Of a DNA stretch of 64,000 nt, positions 8,117 to 17,161 are shown in pieces. The first letter of the stretch is position 1, and every line of letters starts with the position of its first letter. The stretch comes from Burkholderia sp. WP9 (GTDB lineage Bacteria; Pseudomonadota; Gammaproteobacteria; Burkholderiales; Burkholderiaceae): assembly GCF_900104795.1 (NCBI RefSeq), contig NZ_FNTG01000001.1, positions 1,550,001-1,614,000 of the forward strand, in the 5' to 3' direction. The translations under genes and the position numbers were made by a program. Under the pieces are notes generated by a model. That model ran no database searches. It saw only the letters and a list, made by a program, of their open reading frames with translations, and was not told where the DNA came from.

Positions 8117-9466
8117 ATGCGGATCGACCGGCGCCTCCTGACGCTCGCGTTCGGTGGCCTTTTCTGGCGGACCTTCCTGTTGATCGCGCTGTTGATCGCA
8201 GTCAGTCTCGCCGCGTGGTTCCAGAGCTTCCGGGTGATCGAACGCGAGCCGCGCGCGCAGCGCGTGGCGTTGCAGCTCGTCGCCATCGTCAAGCTCACGC
8301 GCACCGCACTCCTCTATTCCGATCCCGACCTGCGGCGCGCCCTGCTGCAGGATCTGGAAAGCAATGAGGGTGTGCGCGTGTACCCGCGCGAAACCACCGA
8401 CAAGTACAAGCTTCAGCCCGACGAGTCGCTGAACCGGCTGATCGAACACGACATTCGCGGCCGCCTCGGCGACGACACCGTGATCGCGCAAAGCGTGAAC
8501 GACATTCCCGGCGTGTGGATCAGCTTCAAGATCGACGACGACGATTACTGGGTCGCGCTCGACCGCGATCAGCTCGACAATGCCACCGGTTTGCAGTGGG
8601 CGGGCTGGGGCGTGTTCGCGCTGGCGTTGTCGCTGTTCGGCGCGGCATTCATCACGAGTCTCGTGAATCGTCCGTTCGCGCGCCTCGCCATGGCCGCTCG
8701 CAAAGTCGGCTCGGGGCAATCGCCAGAGCCGCTGCCCGAACGCGGCATGGGCGTGGCCGCGGAAACCAATCGCAGTTTCAACCAGATGGTGCAGGACCTC
8801 GAACAGCTCGAGGCCGACCGCGCGCTGATGCTCGCGGGTATCTCGCACGATCTGCGCACGCCGCTCGCGCGGCTGCGTCTCGAAACCGAAATGAGTCCGT
8901 CGGATCAGGCCACCAAAGACGCAATGGTCGACGACATCGAACAGATGGACATGATCATCGGCCGGTTCCTCGATTACGCGCGGCCGGTGCAGCGCGTGCC
9001 GGAACCTGTCGACCTTTCCGTGATCGCAGGAGAACTGGCCGCGCGCATGCAGAGCGAAGACAGCATGCGGCTGATTACGCGGCTCGCGCCGTCGGCGGTG
9101 ATCGAGGCCGATGAAACCGACATGCGGCGCGTGGTCGGCAACCTGCTGGAAAACGCGCGCAAATACGGCCTGAGCGACGGCGACGGCATTCCGCACGTGA
9201 TTCTCGAAACGCGGGTGTCGCACTCACGGGTTGAACTGTCCGTGGTCGATGAAGGGCCGGGCATTCCAGAAGACCAACTGGCGCTTGTCACACGGCCGTT
9301 CTATCGTGTGAATTCGGCACGCACCCAGGCGAACGGCACCGGCCTTGGCATGGCCATCGTTCAGCGCCTCGTGGGCCGTTACCGCGGCGCGCTGCGCTTG
9401 CGTAACCGCACGCCAGGACCGGGGCTCGAAGTGACTATCGAGTTTCCGCTGGCCAAGGGTGTCTGA
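8117..9466 (+). CDS. envZ: EnvZ-type sensor histidine kinase
   Basis: The 449-residue inner-membrane kinase has a transmembrane helix near 16-35, a periplasmic sensor of about 120 residues, a second helix near 160-182, and a HAMP linker. The HisKA segment is GISHDLRTPLARL with phosphorylatable H244, and the ATPase motifs are N346 (NLLENARKYG), DEGPG near 378 and GTGLG near 407. It sits directly downstream of ompR and presumably phosphorylates it. The periplasmic domain is longer than a minimal loop and begins with a tract that is not distinctive enough to name a ligand. Confidence 0.9.
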   Translation: MRIDRRLLTLAFGGLFWRTFLLIALLIAVSLAAWFQSFRVIEREPRAQRVALQLVAIVKLTRTALLYSDPDLRRALLQDLESNEGVRVYPRETTDKYKLQPDESLNRLIEHDIRGRLGDDTVIAQSVNDIPGVWISFKIDDDDYWVALDRDQLDNATGLQWAGWGVFALALSLFGAAFITSLVNRPFARLAMAARKVGSGQSPEPLPERGMGVAAETNRSFNQMVQDLEQLEADRALMLAGISHDLRTPLARLRLETEMSPSDQATKDAMVDDIEQMDMIIGRFLDYARPVQRVPEPVDLSVIAGELAARMQSEDSMRLITRLAPSAVIEADETDMRRVVGNLLENARKYGLSDGDGIPHVILETRVSHSRVELSVVDEGPGIPEDQLALVTRPFYRVNSARTQANGTGLGMAIVQRLVGRYRGALRLRNRTPGPGLEVTIEFPLAKGV

Positions 9467-9529
9467 GCGCAATAGTCTCATCCGCCCTTTTCCGCCATCT
9501 GCCGCACTGGATAACAACCATCTCGATAA

Positions 9530-9572
9530 TTAGTTAAAAACTATTGGATTAATAGGTCAATAGAGTTATAGT
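9530..9572 (+). promoter_or_regulatory. ahpC promoter with overlapping OxyR-like operator
   Basis: Promoter elements TTGGAT (9544-9549) and TATAGT (9567-9572) are spaced by 17 bp. They overlap a tetrad series with OxyR spacing: TTAG (9530-9533), CTAT (9541-9544) and ATAG (9552-9555), separated by 7 bp each, with T and A at the expected positions in the first spacer. The fourth tetrad is poor (GAGT). The stretch is clearly AT-rich. The operator is an inference from the known ATAG-N7-CTAT-N7-ATAG-N7-CTAT pattern. Confidence 0.55.
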
Positions 9573-9651
9573 GAATCACGTGTAACGCGCTCGTCTGCAC
9601 GAGCTGGTAGCCTCAACATGCTGTTTTTCCAACACACGAAGGAGCACTCGC

Positions 9652-10200
9652 ATGAAAACCGTTGGCGATAAACTCGAAGCGTTCACCGTCACTGCTGCAA
9701 AGCCGGGCTTCAACCATCCTGAGGAAAACGGCGTCTCGGCGTTCGAAGACATCACGGAGCAGTCGTTCCCGGGCAAGTGGAAGATCATTTATTTCTACCC
9801 GAAGGACTTCACGTTCGTGTGCCCGACGGAAATCGTCGAGTTCGGCAAGCTGGCCAAAGATTTTGAGGAACGCGACGCGGTGCTGCTTGGCGGCAGCGTC
9901 GATAACGAATTCGTGAAGCTGGCCTGGCGCCGCGAGCACAAGGATCTGGACAAGCTGAACCATTACGCGTTCGGCGACGTGAAAGGCGAGTTGATCGACC
10001 AGCTCGGCGTGCGTGACAAGGAAGCAGGCGTCGCGCTGCGCGCCACCTTCATTGTCGATCCGGACAATACGATCCAGCACGTTTCGGTAAATAACCTGAA
10101 CGTCGGCCGCAACCCGGAAGAAGTGCTGCGTATTCTGGACGGCCTGCAAACGGACGAGCTGTGTCCTTGCAACCGCGCAGTCGGCGGCGCAACGCTCTAA
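9652..10200 (+). CDS. ahpC: alkyl hydroperoxide reductase C (2-Cys peroxiredoxin, AhpD-linked type)
   Basis: The 182-residue peroxiredoxin reduces hydrogen peroxide, organic peroxides and probably peroxynitrite in the cytoplasm. The peroxidatic cysteine is C57 in DFTFVCPTE. Near the C-terminus there is a CPC pair (C171, C173), as in mycobacterial AhpC, which is recycled by AhpD rather than AhpF. The next gene is ahpD, which supports this mode. A Shine-Dalgarno GAAGGAG precedes ATG 9652. The promoter region carries an OxyR-like site. A terminator hairpin stands between ahpC and ahpD, so ahpC mRNA may exceed ahpD mRNA. Confidence 0.95.
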   Translation: MKTVGDKLEAFTVTAAKPGFNHPEENGVSAFEDITEQSFPGKWKIIYFYPKDFTFVCPTEIVEFGKLAKDFEERDAVLLGGSVDNEFVKLAWRREHKDLDKLNHYAFGDVKGELIDQLGVRDKEAGVALRATFIVDPDNTIQHVSVNNLNVGRNPEEVLRILDGLQTDELCPCNRAVGGATL

Positions 10201-10215
10201 ACCGTGCGACCTGTC

Positions 10216-10253
10216 AAAAGCCCGCTAAGCTTGAACGAGCCGCGGGCTTTTTT
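10216..10253 (+). terminator. rho-independent terminator after ahpC
   Basis: AAAAGCCCGC (10216-10225) pairs with GCGGGCTTTT (10242-10251), followed by further T residues. It lies only 16 bp after the ahpC stop and before the ahpD ribosome-binding site, so it is probably a partial (attenuating) terminator within the pair. Confidence 0.8.
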
Positions 10254-10278
10254 ATCGACGAACTGATAGGAGATCTCA

Positions 10279-10803
10279 ATGGAATTCCTGGCTTCGATTA
10301 AGGCGCGTGTGCCTGACTATGCGAAAGACATCCGGCTGAATCTGGATGGGACGATCGCGCGCTCATCGCTCGAAGGCAATGACGCCGTCGGGGTCGCGCT
10401 AGCGGCCGCATTCGCGGCGAAGAGCACGGTGATCGTCGACGCGATTCGCAATGCCGGCGTGTTGTCGCCGGAAGAGACCCAAGGCGCGCTGACGGCCGCT
10501 GCGCTGATGGGCATGAATAACGTCTGGTATCCGTACGTCGAGATGACGGAAAGCGCTGACCTGAAGTCGCAGCCGGCGCAGTTGCGCATGAACGCTTATG
10601 CGTCGCACGGCGGAGTGGATAAGCGGCGCTTCGAGATGTATGCGTTGGCGGCGTCGATCATCGGCAAGTGCCATTTTTGCGTGAAGTCGCACTTCGACAC
10701 GCTGGTCGCCGAAGGCATGAGTTCCACGCAATTGCGTGACGTTGGGCGGATCGCCGCGGTGATCAACGCGACCGCGCAGTGCATTGCCGCCGAAGACAAG
10801 TAA
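10279..10803 (+). CDS. ahpD: AhpD-type alkylhydroperoxidase
   Basis: The 174-residue carboxymuconolactone decarboxylase-fold protein has the redox motif CHFCVKSH: C131, C134 and H138, with the proton-relay glutamate at E119. These match Mycobacterium tuberculosis AhpD (E118, C130, C133, H137) with an offset of one. AhpD accepts electrons from a lipoamide-containing protein and reduces oxidised AhpC. Position immediately after ahpC agrees with that partnership. AGGAG upstream of ATG 10279 gives a clear ribosome-binding site. Confidence 0.95.
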   Translation: MEFLASIKARVPDYAKDIRLNLDGTIARSSLEGNDAVGVALAAAFAAKSTVIVDAIRNAGVLSPEETQGALTAAALMGMNNVWYPYVEMTESADLKSQPAQLRMNAYASHGGVDKRRFEMYALAASIIGKCHFCVKSHFDTLVAEGMSSTQLRDVGRIAAVINATAQCIAAEDK

Positions 10804-10861
10804 GCCTCGATATGCGCGCAGTGCGATGCCGTTCCCGCTGCTGCGCGCGTTCTCAAACCAA

Positions 10862-11341
10862 TCAGTTCTTGACCAGCAGAACCGCGGCCTGAGCCTCAAT
10901 GCCCTCGCCTCGGCCCAGGTAGCCGAGCTTCTCGTTGGTCTTGGCCTTGACGTTGACGCGCTCGACCGGCAAATCCAGGTCGGCGGCGATATTGGCGCGC
11001 ATGCCCTCGATATGCGGCGCCAGCTTCGGCGCCTGCGCCACCACGCTGCTATCGACGTTGGCGATGGAGAAGCCCGCCGCCTTCACGCGCGCGACGCATT
11101 CGCGCAGCAAAACCCGGCTGTCCGCGCCTGCGAACTTCGCATCGGTATCGGAGAAATGGCGGCCGATATCGCCCATCGCGGCCGCACCGAACAGGGCATC
11201 GGTAATGGCGTGCAGCAACACGTCCGCGTCCGAATGACCGAGCAGGCCACGCTCATAGGGAATCGTCACGCCGCCGATAATCAACGGGCGTCCCGGCACC
11301 AGCGCGTGCACGTCATAGCCTTGCCCAATTCTGAAATCCAT
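10862..11341 (-). CDS. ispF: 2-C-methyl-D-erythritol 2,4-cyclodiphosphate synthase
   Basis: The 159-residue enzyme of the non-mevalonate isoprenoid pathway converts CDP-methylerythritol 2-phosphate to the cyclodiphosphate. Metal ligands are in GYDVHAL (D10, H12) and in LLHA (H44). LGHSDADV and FSDTD are also family motifs. ATG at 11341 ([12 protein letters not shown]) is preferred over an upstream in-frame TTG at 11350. It lies 45 bp after ispD, the enzyme two steps earlier, on the same strand, so the two are probably cotranscribed. Confidence 0.96.
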   Translation of the reverse strand: MDFRIGQGYDVHALVPGRPLIIGGVTIPYERGLLGHSDADVLLHAITDALFGAAAMGDIGRHFSDTDAKFAGADSRVLLRECVARVKAAGFSIANVDSSVVAQAPKLAPHIEGMRANIAADLDLPVERVNVKAKTNEKLGYLGRGEGIEAQAAVLLVKN

Positions 11342-11386
11342 ATGCGTCAAATCCTCAAGTCCGCTCGTTAAATTTGAAATCGCCCG

Positions 11387-12100
11387 TCATGAAGCCGCGG
11401 GTCGGCTGAGAATCGCCTCGGCCAGATCGAAGTCTTCCGGATAAGTCACCTTGAAGTTGCGCAAGCTGCCCTGCACCAGTTTCGGCGCATGGCCCAGCCA
11501 CTCGATCGCGCTTGCTTCGTCGGTCAGGTCGTGACCGTCGGCCTGCGCGCGCAGGATCGCCTCGCGCAACATGCCGATGCGGAACATCTGCGGCGTCTGC
11601 GCCTGCCACAAGCCGTCGCGCGCCTCGGTGCGCGCGATCCGGCCGTCGGTCGAGTTCGCGTCGATCCGTTTGAGCGTGTCCGCGACCGGCAAGGCCATGA
11701 TGCCGCCCACCGCGTCGTCCTTCAGCGCGCCGATCAGCGTGCGGATCAGCGCGGGGGTAATGCCGGGGCGCGCCGCGTCGTGCACCAGCACCCAGTCGTC
11801 GTCGTGGGCGCCGAACTCGGCGAGCGCGTGCAGGCCGTTGAGCACCGAGGCCTGGCGCGACGCTCCACCGCTGCGGCGCACGGCGAAACGCAAGCCGCCG
11901 AAGCGGCGGGCGTCGAAATGGGCGTCATCAGGGGCGATCACGACGAGGGTTTGCGCAAACTCGCTGCAGGCGTCGAACGCCGCCAGCGAGTAATGCAACA
12001 TGTCGCGGCCAGCGACAGTGCGATATTGTTTGGGCATCGCGGCGCCGGAACGGCTGCCGGTGCCTGCGCACGGAATCAGGGCAAATAGACGGGAAGTCAC
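11387..12100 (-). CDS. ispD: 2-C-methyl-D-erythritol 4-phosphate cytidylyltransferase
   Basis: The 237-residue cytidylyltransferase forms CDP-methylerythritol from CTP and MEP. The CTP-binding loop is [26 protein letters not shown] and the C-terminal [14 protein letters not shown] are also typical. The likely start is GTG at 12100 ([13 protein letters not shown]); an in-frame ATG 24 codons upstream would add an atypical extension reaching into the intergenic promoter region. It is divergent from mfd and upstream of ispF. Confidence 0.95.
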   Translation of the reverse strand: MTSRLFALIPCAGTGSRSGAAMPKQYRTVAGRDMLHYSLAAFDACSEFAQTLVVIAPDDAHFDARRFGGLRFAVRRSGGASRQASVLNGLHALAEFGAHDDDWVLVHDAARPGITPALIRTLIGALKDDAVGGIMALPVADTLKRIDANSTDGRIARTEARDGLWQAQTPQMFRIGMLREAILRAQADGHDLTDEASAIEWLGHAPKLVQGSLRNFKVTYPEDFDLAEAILSRPAAS

Positions 12101-12139
12101 GAGTGCGGATGCCGCGAAGTCAAAGTAATGGACGGATTT

Positions 12140-12145
12140 TATAAT
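12140..12145 (+). promoter_or_regulatory. putative -10 element for mfd
   Basis: A perfect TATAAT lies about 77 bp before the mfd start in the ispD/mfd divergent gap. The -35 region 17 bp upstream (AAGTCA) is weak. The reverse strand also offers TATAAA here, so the site could serve ispD. Confidence 0.4.
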
Positions 12146-12221
12146 AGGTCCTTCGCATCCACGCCCCGACACGCGTAAACTTGCCGGTCACGTGTGAGCC
12201 TGAGGCCGTTTTTTCTCATCT

Positions 12222-15200
12222 ATGCCAGACATCGCCGCATCATCGCAGTACTCCCCGCCCGTCGCGCTCGTCAAGGCTGGCCAGCGTTTCGCCTTCGACG
12301 GCACGCACGGCTCGTCCGACGCGCTGCTGATCGCCCGCTACCATCTCGCCTATCGCGAGAAGGTGCCGCTGCTCGCGGTCGTGTGCGAAAGCGCCGTCGA
12401 TGCGCAGCGACTGGCGCAGGAAATCGGCTTCTTCGCGCCCGAGGCGCGCGTGCGCCTGCTGCCGGACTGGGAAACGCTGCCTTACGATACCTTTTCACCG
12501 CACCAGGACCTGGTCTCGGAGCGTCTCGCCACGCTGCACGATCTCGGTGAAGGCCGTTGCGACATCCTGCTGGTGCCCGCCACCACGGCGTTGTACCGCA
12601 TGCCGCCCGCGTCGTTCCTCGCGGCTTATACGTTCTCCTTCTCGCAGGGCCAGCGCCTCGACGAAGCCAAACTCAAGGCCCAGTTGACGCTGGCCGGCTA
12701 CGAGCACGTGAGCCAGGTGGTGCGCCCGGGCGAGTACTGCGTACGCGGCTCGCTGCTCGATCTCTATCCGATGGGCTCGCCCTTGCCCTACCGGATCGAC
12801 CTGTTCGACGACCAGGTCGACTCGATTCGCGCGTTCGACCCGGACACCCAGCGCAGCCTGTACCCGGTGAAAGACGTGCGCCTGCTGCCGGGCCGCGAAT
12901 TTCCATTCGATGAAGCGGCCCGCACCGCTTTTCGCAGCCGCTGGCGCGAGACCTTCGAGGGCGACCCGAGCCGCGCGTCGATTTACAAGGACATCGGCAA
13001 TGGCGTGCCGTCCGCGGGCATCGAATACTATCTGCCGCTCTTCTTCGACGAAACCGCCACGCTGTTCCACTATCTGCCAGAAGGCGCGCAACTGGCATTC
13101 GTCGGCGATCTGGACGCGGCGATCAGGCGCTTTACCAACGACACGAAGCAGCGCTACAACTTCCTTTCGCATGACCGCGACCGGCCGATTCTGGAACCGC
13201 AGCGGCTGTTCCTGTCGGACGAAGATTTCTTCACGTTCGCCAAGCCCTTCGCGCGGCTCGCGCTGCCTGCCAACGCCGGCGGCGGCTGGTCCACTCCGTT
13301 GCCGAACCTCGCTATCGACCGTCACGCGGAAGATCCGGTAGCGGCCTTGCGCACGTATCTCGACACCACGCCGAATCGCGTGCTGTTCGCCACCGAATCG
13401 GCAGGCCGGCGCGAAACGCTGCTGCAGTTGCTCGCCGACAATCATCTGCGACCGGTATCGAGCGACAGCTTCCAGGACTGGCTCACGAGCGACGAGCGCT
13501 TTTCATTGGGCGTCGCGCCGCTCGCCAACGGTTTTGCCGTGCCGGTCGACGGCATCGCGATCATCACCGAGACCGAGCTCTATGGTCCGCTTGCGCGTCG
13601 TGCGGGGCGCCGCCGCCAGGAACAGGCGAGCAACGTCGATTCGATGGTGCGCGATCTGTCCGAGCTCAAGGTCGGCGATCCGGTCGTGCATTCGCAGCAC
13701 GGCATCGGCCGCTATATGGGCCTCATCACCATGGATCTCGGCGAAGGCGAGACCGAGTTTCTGCACCTCGAATACGCCGGCGACAGCAAGCTGTATGTGC
13801 CGGTCGCGCAGTTGCACGTGATCTCGCGCTATAGCGGTGCCGATCCGGAAAGCGCGCCGTTGCACTCGCTCGGCTCGGGCCAGTGGGAAAAAGCCAAGCG
13901 CAAGGCGGCGCAGCAGATTCGCGATACCGCCGCCGAATTGCTGAACCTGTACGCCCGTCGCGCGCTGCGCGAAGGCCATGCATTCGCACTCGAACCGAAA
14001 GACTACGTGAAGTTCGCGGAGAGCTTCGGCTTCGAGGAAACGCCGGACCAGGCCGCCGCGATCGCGGCCGTGATCGGCGACATGACGAGCGGCAAACCGA
14101 TGGATCGGCTCGTATGCGGCGACGTCGGCTTCGGCAAGACGGAGGTCGCGTTGCGGGCCGCGTTCATCGCGGTGATGGGCGGCAAGCAGGTGGCACTGCT
14201 CTCGCCCACCACGCTGCTCGCCGAACAGCACACGCAAACTTTCAGCGACCGTTTCTCCGACTGGCCGGTGCGGATCGCCGAACTCTCGCGTTTCAAGTCG
14301 ACCAAGGAAGTCAACGCGGCGATCCAGCAGATCAACGAAGGCACGGTCGATATCGTGATCGGCACGCACAAGCTGCTCTCGTCCGACGTGCAGTTCAAGC
14401 GGCTGGGTCTCGTGATCATCGACGAGGAACACCGTTTCGGCGTGCGCCAGAAAGAAGCCCTGAAGGCGTTGCGCGCCGAAGTGGACGTGCTTACGCTCAC
14501 GGCCACGCCGATCCCGCGTACGCTCGGCATGGCACTCGAAGGCCTGCGCGATTTCTCCGTGATCGCCACCGCGCCGCAAAAGCGCCTTGCGATCAAAACC
14601 TTCGTGCGCCGCGAAGAAGACAGCGTGATTCGCGAAGCCATGTTGCGCGAGTTGAAGCGTGGCGGCCAGGTGTACTTCCTGCACAACGAAGTCGAGACGA
14701 TCGAGAATCGCCGGCAAATGCTCGAAGCGTTGGTGCCCGAAGCGCGTATCGCGGTCGCGCATGGTCAGATGCATGAACGCGAACTCGAACGCGTGATGCG
14801 TGACTTCGTTGCGCAACGCGCCAACGTATTGCTGTGCACGACGATTATCGAAACCGGCATCGACGTGCCAAGCGCCAACACGATCCTGATTCACCGCGCC
14901 GACAAGTTCGGTCTCGCGCAGCTGCATCAGTTGCGTGGCCGTGTGGGCCGCTCGCACCACCAGGCGTATTCGTATCTGCTGGTCCACGATCCGCAAGGGC
15001 TCACCAAGCAGGCGCAGCGCCGCCTCGAAGCGATCCAGCAGATGGAGGAACTCGGCTCGGGCTTCTATCTGGCCATGCACGACCTGGAAATTCGCGGCAC
15101 GGGCGAAGTGCTTGGCGACAAGCAATCGGGCGAGATTCACGAGATCGGCTTCCAGCTTTATACCGACATGCTGAACGACGCCGTGAAGGCGCTCAAGGAA

Positions 15201-15704
15201 GGCAAGGAGCCCGACCTCACCGCGCCGCTCGCCGCGACTACGGAGATCAATCTGCATGCGCCGGCAATTTTGCCTGCGGACTATTGCGGCGATGTGCAGG
15301 AGCGTCTGTCGCTGTACAAGCGGCTGGCTAATTGCGAACACAACGATTCGATCGACAGCATTCAGGAAGAGTTGATCGACCGTTTCGGCAAGCTGCCGCC
15401 GCAAGCGCACGCGCTCGTGGAGACGCATCGTTTGCGGCTTGCCGCAAAGCCGCTGGGCATTTCGAAGATCGATGCCGGCGAAGCCGTGATCGGCTTGCAG
15501 TTCATTCCCAATCCGCCAATCGACGCGATGCGGATCATCGAGATGGTGCAGAAACACAAGCACATCAAGCTCGCGGGCCAGGACAAGCTGCGTATCGAAA
15601 CGCGCAGCCCCGATCTTGCGGTACGTGTTGCCACGGTCAAGGAAACCTTGCGCGCGCTCGGCACTCCGAGCCGCGGCACGGCCGCCAGTGTCGCCGCACG
15701 CTGA
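12222..15704 (+). CDS. mfd: transcription-repair coupling factor Mfd
   Basis: The 1160-residue ATP-dependent translocase frees RNA polymerase stalled at DNA lesions and recruits UvrA. It has an N-terminal UvrB-like module (ALLLPDWETLPYD-type region near residue 85) and the RNA-polymerase interaction CarD-like domain near 483-580 (VVHSQHGIGRYMGL). Superfamily 2 motor motifs follow: Walker A GDVGFGKTE near 631, DEEH near 733 and TATPIPRTL near 763. The end is a TRCF C-terminal domain. Length is normal for the family. It is monocistronic, with its own -10 box upstream and a terminator hairpin downstream. Confidence 0.97.
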   Translation: MPDIAASSQYSPPVALVKAGQRFAFDGTHGSSDALLIARYHLAYREKVPLLAVVCESAVDAQRLAQEIGFFAPEARVRLLPDWETLPYDTFSPHQDLVSERLATLHDLGEGRCDILLVPATTALYRMPPASFLAAYTFSFSQGQRLDEAKLKAQLTLAGYEHVSQVVRPGEYCVRGSLLDLYPMGSPLPYRIDLFDDQVDSIRAFDPDTQRSLYPVKDVRLLPGREFPFDEAARTAFRSRWRETFEGDPSRASIYKDIGNGVPSAGIEYYLPLFFDETATLFHYLPEGAQLAFVGDLDAAIRRFTNDTKQRYNFLSHDRDRPILEPQRLFLSDEDFFTFAKPFARLALPANAGGGWSTPLPNLAIDRHAEDPVAALRTYLDTTPNRVLFATESAGRRETLLQLLADNHLRPVSSDSFQDWLTSDERFSLGVAPLANGFAVPVDGIAIITETELYGPLARRAGRRRQEQASNVDSMVRDLSELKVGDPVVHSQHGIGRYMGLITMDLGEGETEFLHLEYAGDSKLYVPVAQLHVISRYSGADPESAPLHSLGSGQWEKAKRKAAQQIRDTAAELLNLYARRALREGHAFALEPKDYVKFAESFGFEETPDQAAAIAAVIGDMTSGKPMDRLVCGDVGFGKTEVALRAAFIAVMGGKQVALLSPTTLLAEQHTQTFSDRFSDWPVRIAELSRFKSTKEVNAAIQQINEGTVDIVIGTHKLLSSDVQFKRLGLVIIDEEHRFGVRQKEALKALRAEVDVLTLTATPIPRTLGMALEGLRDFSVIATAPQKRLAIKTFVRREEDSVIREAMLRELKRGGQVYFLHNEVETIENRRQMLEALVPEARIAVAHGQMHERELERVMRDFVAQRANVLLCTTIIETGIDVPSANTILIHRADKFGLAQLHQLRGRVGRSHHQAYSYLLVHDPQGLTKQAQRRLEAIQQMEELGSGFYLAMHDLEIRGTGEVLGDKQSGEIHEIGFQLYTDMLNDAVKALKEGKEPDLTAPLAATTEINLHAPAILPADYCGDVQERLSLYKRLANCEHNDSIDSIQEELIDRFGKLPPQAHALVETHRLRLAAKPLGISKIDAGEAVIGLQFIPNPPIDAMRIIEMVQKHKHIKLAGQDKLRIETRSPDLAVRVATVKETLRALGTPSRGTAASVAAR

Positions 15705-15771
15705 GGCTGCGGACCGCGACGGCCTGGCGCCGCGTTGAAAAACCGCGGTACGTGTAGCATTTTTCGTTCAT

Positions 15772-15819
15772 GCTGCGGTGCGCAAACGCGCACCGCAGCG
15801 TACGGACGGGCTTTTTTTT
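15772..15819 (+). terminator. terminator hairpin after mfd
   Basis: GCTGCGGTGCGC (15772-15783) and GCGCACCGCAGC (15788-15799) form a perfect 12-bp stem with an AAAC loop. An eight-T run ends at 15819 after a 12-nt gap. The gap is longer than ideal, so termination may be less efficient. The T-run borders a -10-like TATGAT (15823-15828) for argE. Confidence 0.65.
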
Positions 15820-15856
15820 GGGTATGATCGAAAGACTCAAATGCCGGAGTCTTGTC

Positions 15857-17107
15857 ATGTCGCACGTCGCTGAATCAGCGCAGTCCTCCCCGTCTCCCGA
15901 CTCTGTTTCGAATCCCGCTTCCTCTGCGTCACTACCCGCTTCACTGCCTTGGGTCACCCGTCTCGTGTCGATGGACACGGTCAGCCGCAATCCGAATCTC
16001 GGCCTGATCGAAATCGTGCGCGACGAACTGCGCGCCGTCGGTATCGAGGCCACGCTCACGCACGACGAAAGCGGCAAATGGGCCAACCTGTTCGCGACGA
16101 TTCCCGCACACGACGGCGAAACGAACGGCGGCGTGGTGCTGTCGGGTCACACGGACGTCGTACCCGTGGACGGCCAGAAATGGGACAGCGATCCGTTCAA
16201 GCCGGAAATTCGCGGCGACAAACTCTACGGCCGCGGCACCTGCGATATGAAAGGCTTTATCGGCGCGGCGCTCGCGCTGGTGCCGGACATGCAGCGCACC
16301 AAACTCGCCAAGCCGATTCACTTCGCCCTGTCGTTCGACGAGGAAGTGGGCTGTGCGGGCGCGCCCCTCCTGATTGCCGACCTGATGAAGCGCGGTGTGA
16401 AGCCGGACGGCTGCATTGTCGGCGAGCCGACCAGCATGCGGCCCATCGTGGCGCACAAAGGCATCAACGCCTACCAGTGCTGCGTGCGCGGTCAGGCCGC
16501 GCACTCGTCGCTCACGCCGAAGGGTTTGAACGCGATCGAATACGCCGCGCGTCTGATCTGCTACATCCGCGACATGGCCGATCAGTTCCGCGAGCAAGGC
16601 CCGTTCGACGAACTGTACGACGTGCCCTTCACCACCGCGCAAACCAGCACGATCGTGGGCGGCAATGCGATCAACACGGTGCCGGCCGAATGCAAGTTCC
16701 AGTTCGAATTCCGCAACCTGCCCACGCTCGATCCCGAGCCGATTTTTGCGCGCATCGATCAATACGCGCGCGAAACGCTGCTGCCGAAAATGTTGCGCGA
16801 GCATCCATCGGCGGCGATTGAGATTACGAAGATCGCCGCGGCGCCCGGCCTCGATTCGTCTGAACAAGCCGCCATCACGCAACTGGTGCGCGCGTTGACC
16901 GCGGATCAGGACAAGCGCAAGGTCGCTTACGGCACGGAAGCCGGCCTCTTCTCGCTGGCGGGGATTCCGAGCATCGTATGCGGTCCGGGCAACATCGAAC
17001 AGGCGCACAAGGCCAACGAATTCGTCGCGCTGGATCAGCTGGTGGCGTGCGAGCGCTTTCTGCAGAAATTCATTCACAGCATGTCGGTCGACGCGCACGC
17101 GCACTGA
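15857..17107 (+). CDS. argE: acetylornithine deacetylase (M20 metallopeptidase family)
   Basis: The 416-residue zinc hydrolase removes the acetyl group from N-acetylornithine in arginine synthesis. M20 motifs include SGHTDVVPVDG near residue 95, GRGTCDMKGF, DEEVGCAGAP, and a late YGTEAGLF. Start 15857 (MSHVAESAQSS) is chosen because a -10-like TATGAT at 15823-15828 lies just upstream, making the longer frame from 15770 unlikely; it would also run through the mfd terminator. The next gene begins 54 bp downstream on the same strand. Confidence 0.9.
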   Translation: MSHVAESAQSSPSPDSVSNPASSASLPASLPWVTRLVSMDTVSRNPNLGLIEIVRDELRAVGIEATLTHDESGKWANLFATIPAHDGETNGGVVLSGHTDVVPVDGQKWDSDPFKPEIRGDKLYGRGTCDMKGFIGAALALVPDMQRTKLAKPIHFALSFDEEVGCAGAPLLIADLMKRGVKPDGCIVGEPTSMRPIVAHKGINAYQCCVRGQAAHSSLTPKGLNAIEYAARLICYIRDMADQFREQGPFDELYDVPFTTAQTSTIVGGNAINTVPAECKFQFEFRNLPTLDPEPIFARIDQYARETLLPKMLREHPSAAIEITKIAAAPGLDSSEQAAITQLVRALTADQDKRKVAYGTEAGLFSLAGIPSIVCGPGNIEQAHKANEFVALDQLVACERFLQKFIHSMSVDAHAH

Positions 17108-17161
17108 AACCGAGCCGCCTGAAAACAGTCTTACTCATACCGACCCTCGCACGCCCACGCC

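Noticed and set aside
13503..15563. A 686-codon minus-strand open frame inside mfd
   Set aside because: It is a shadow of the mfd reading frame with no domain signature.
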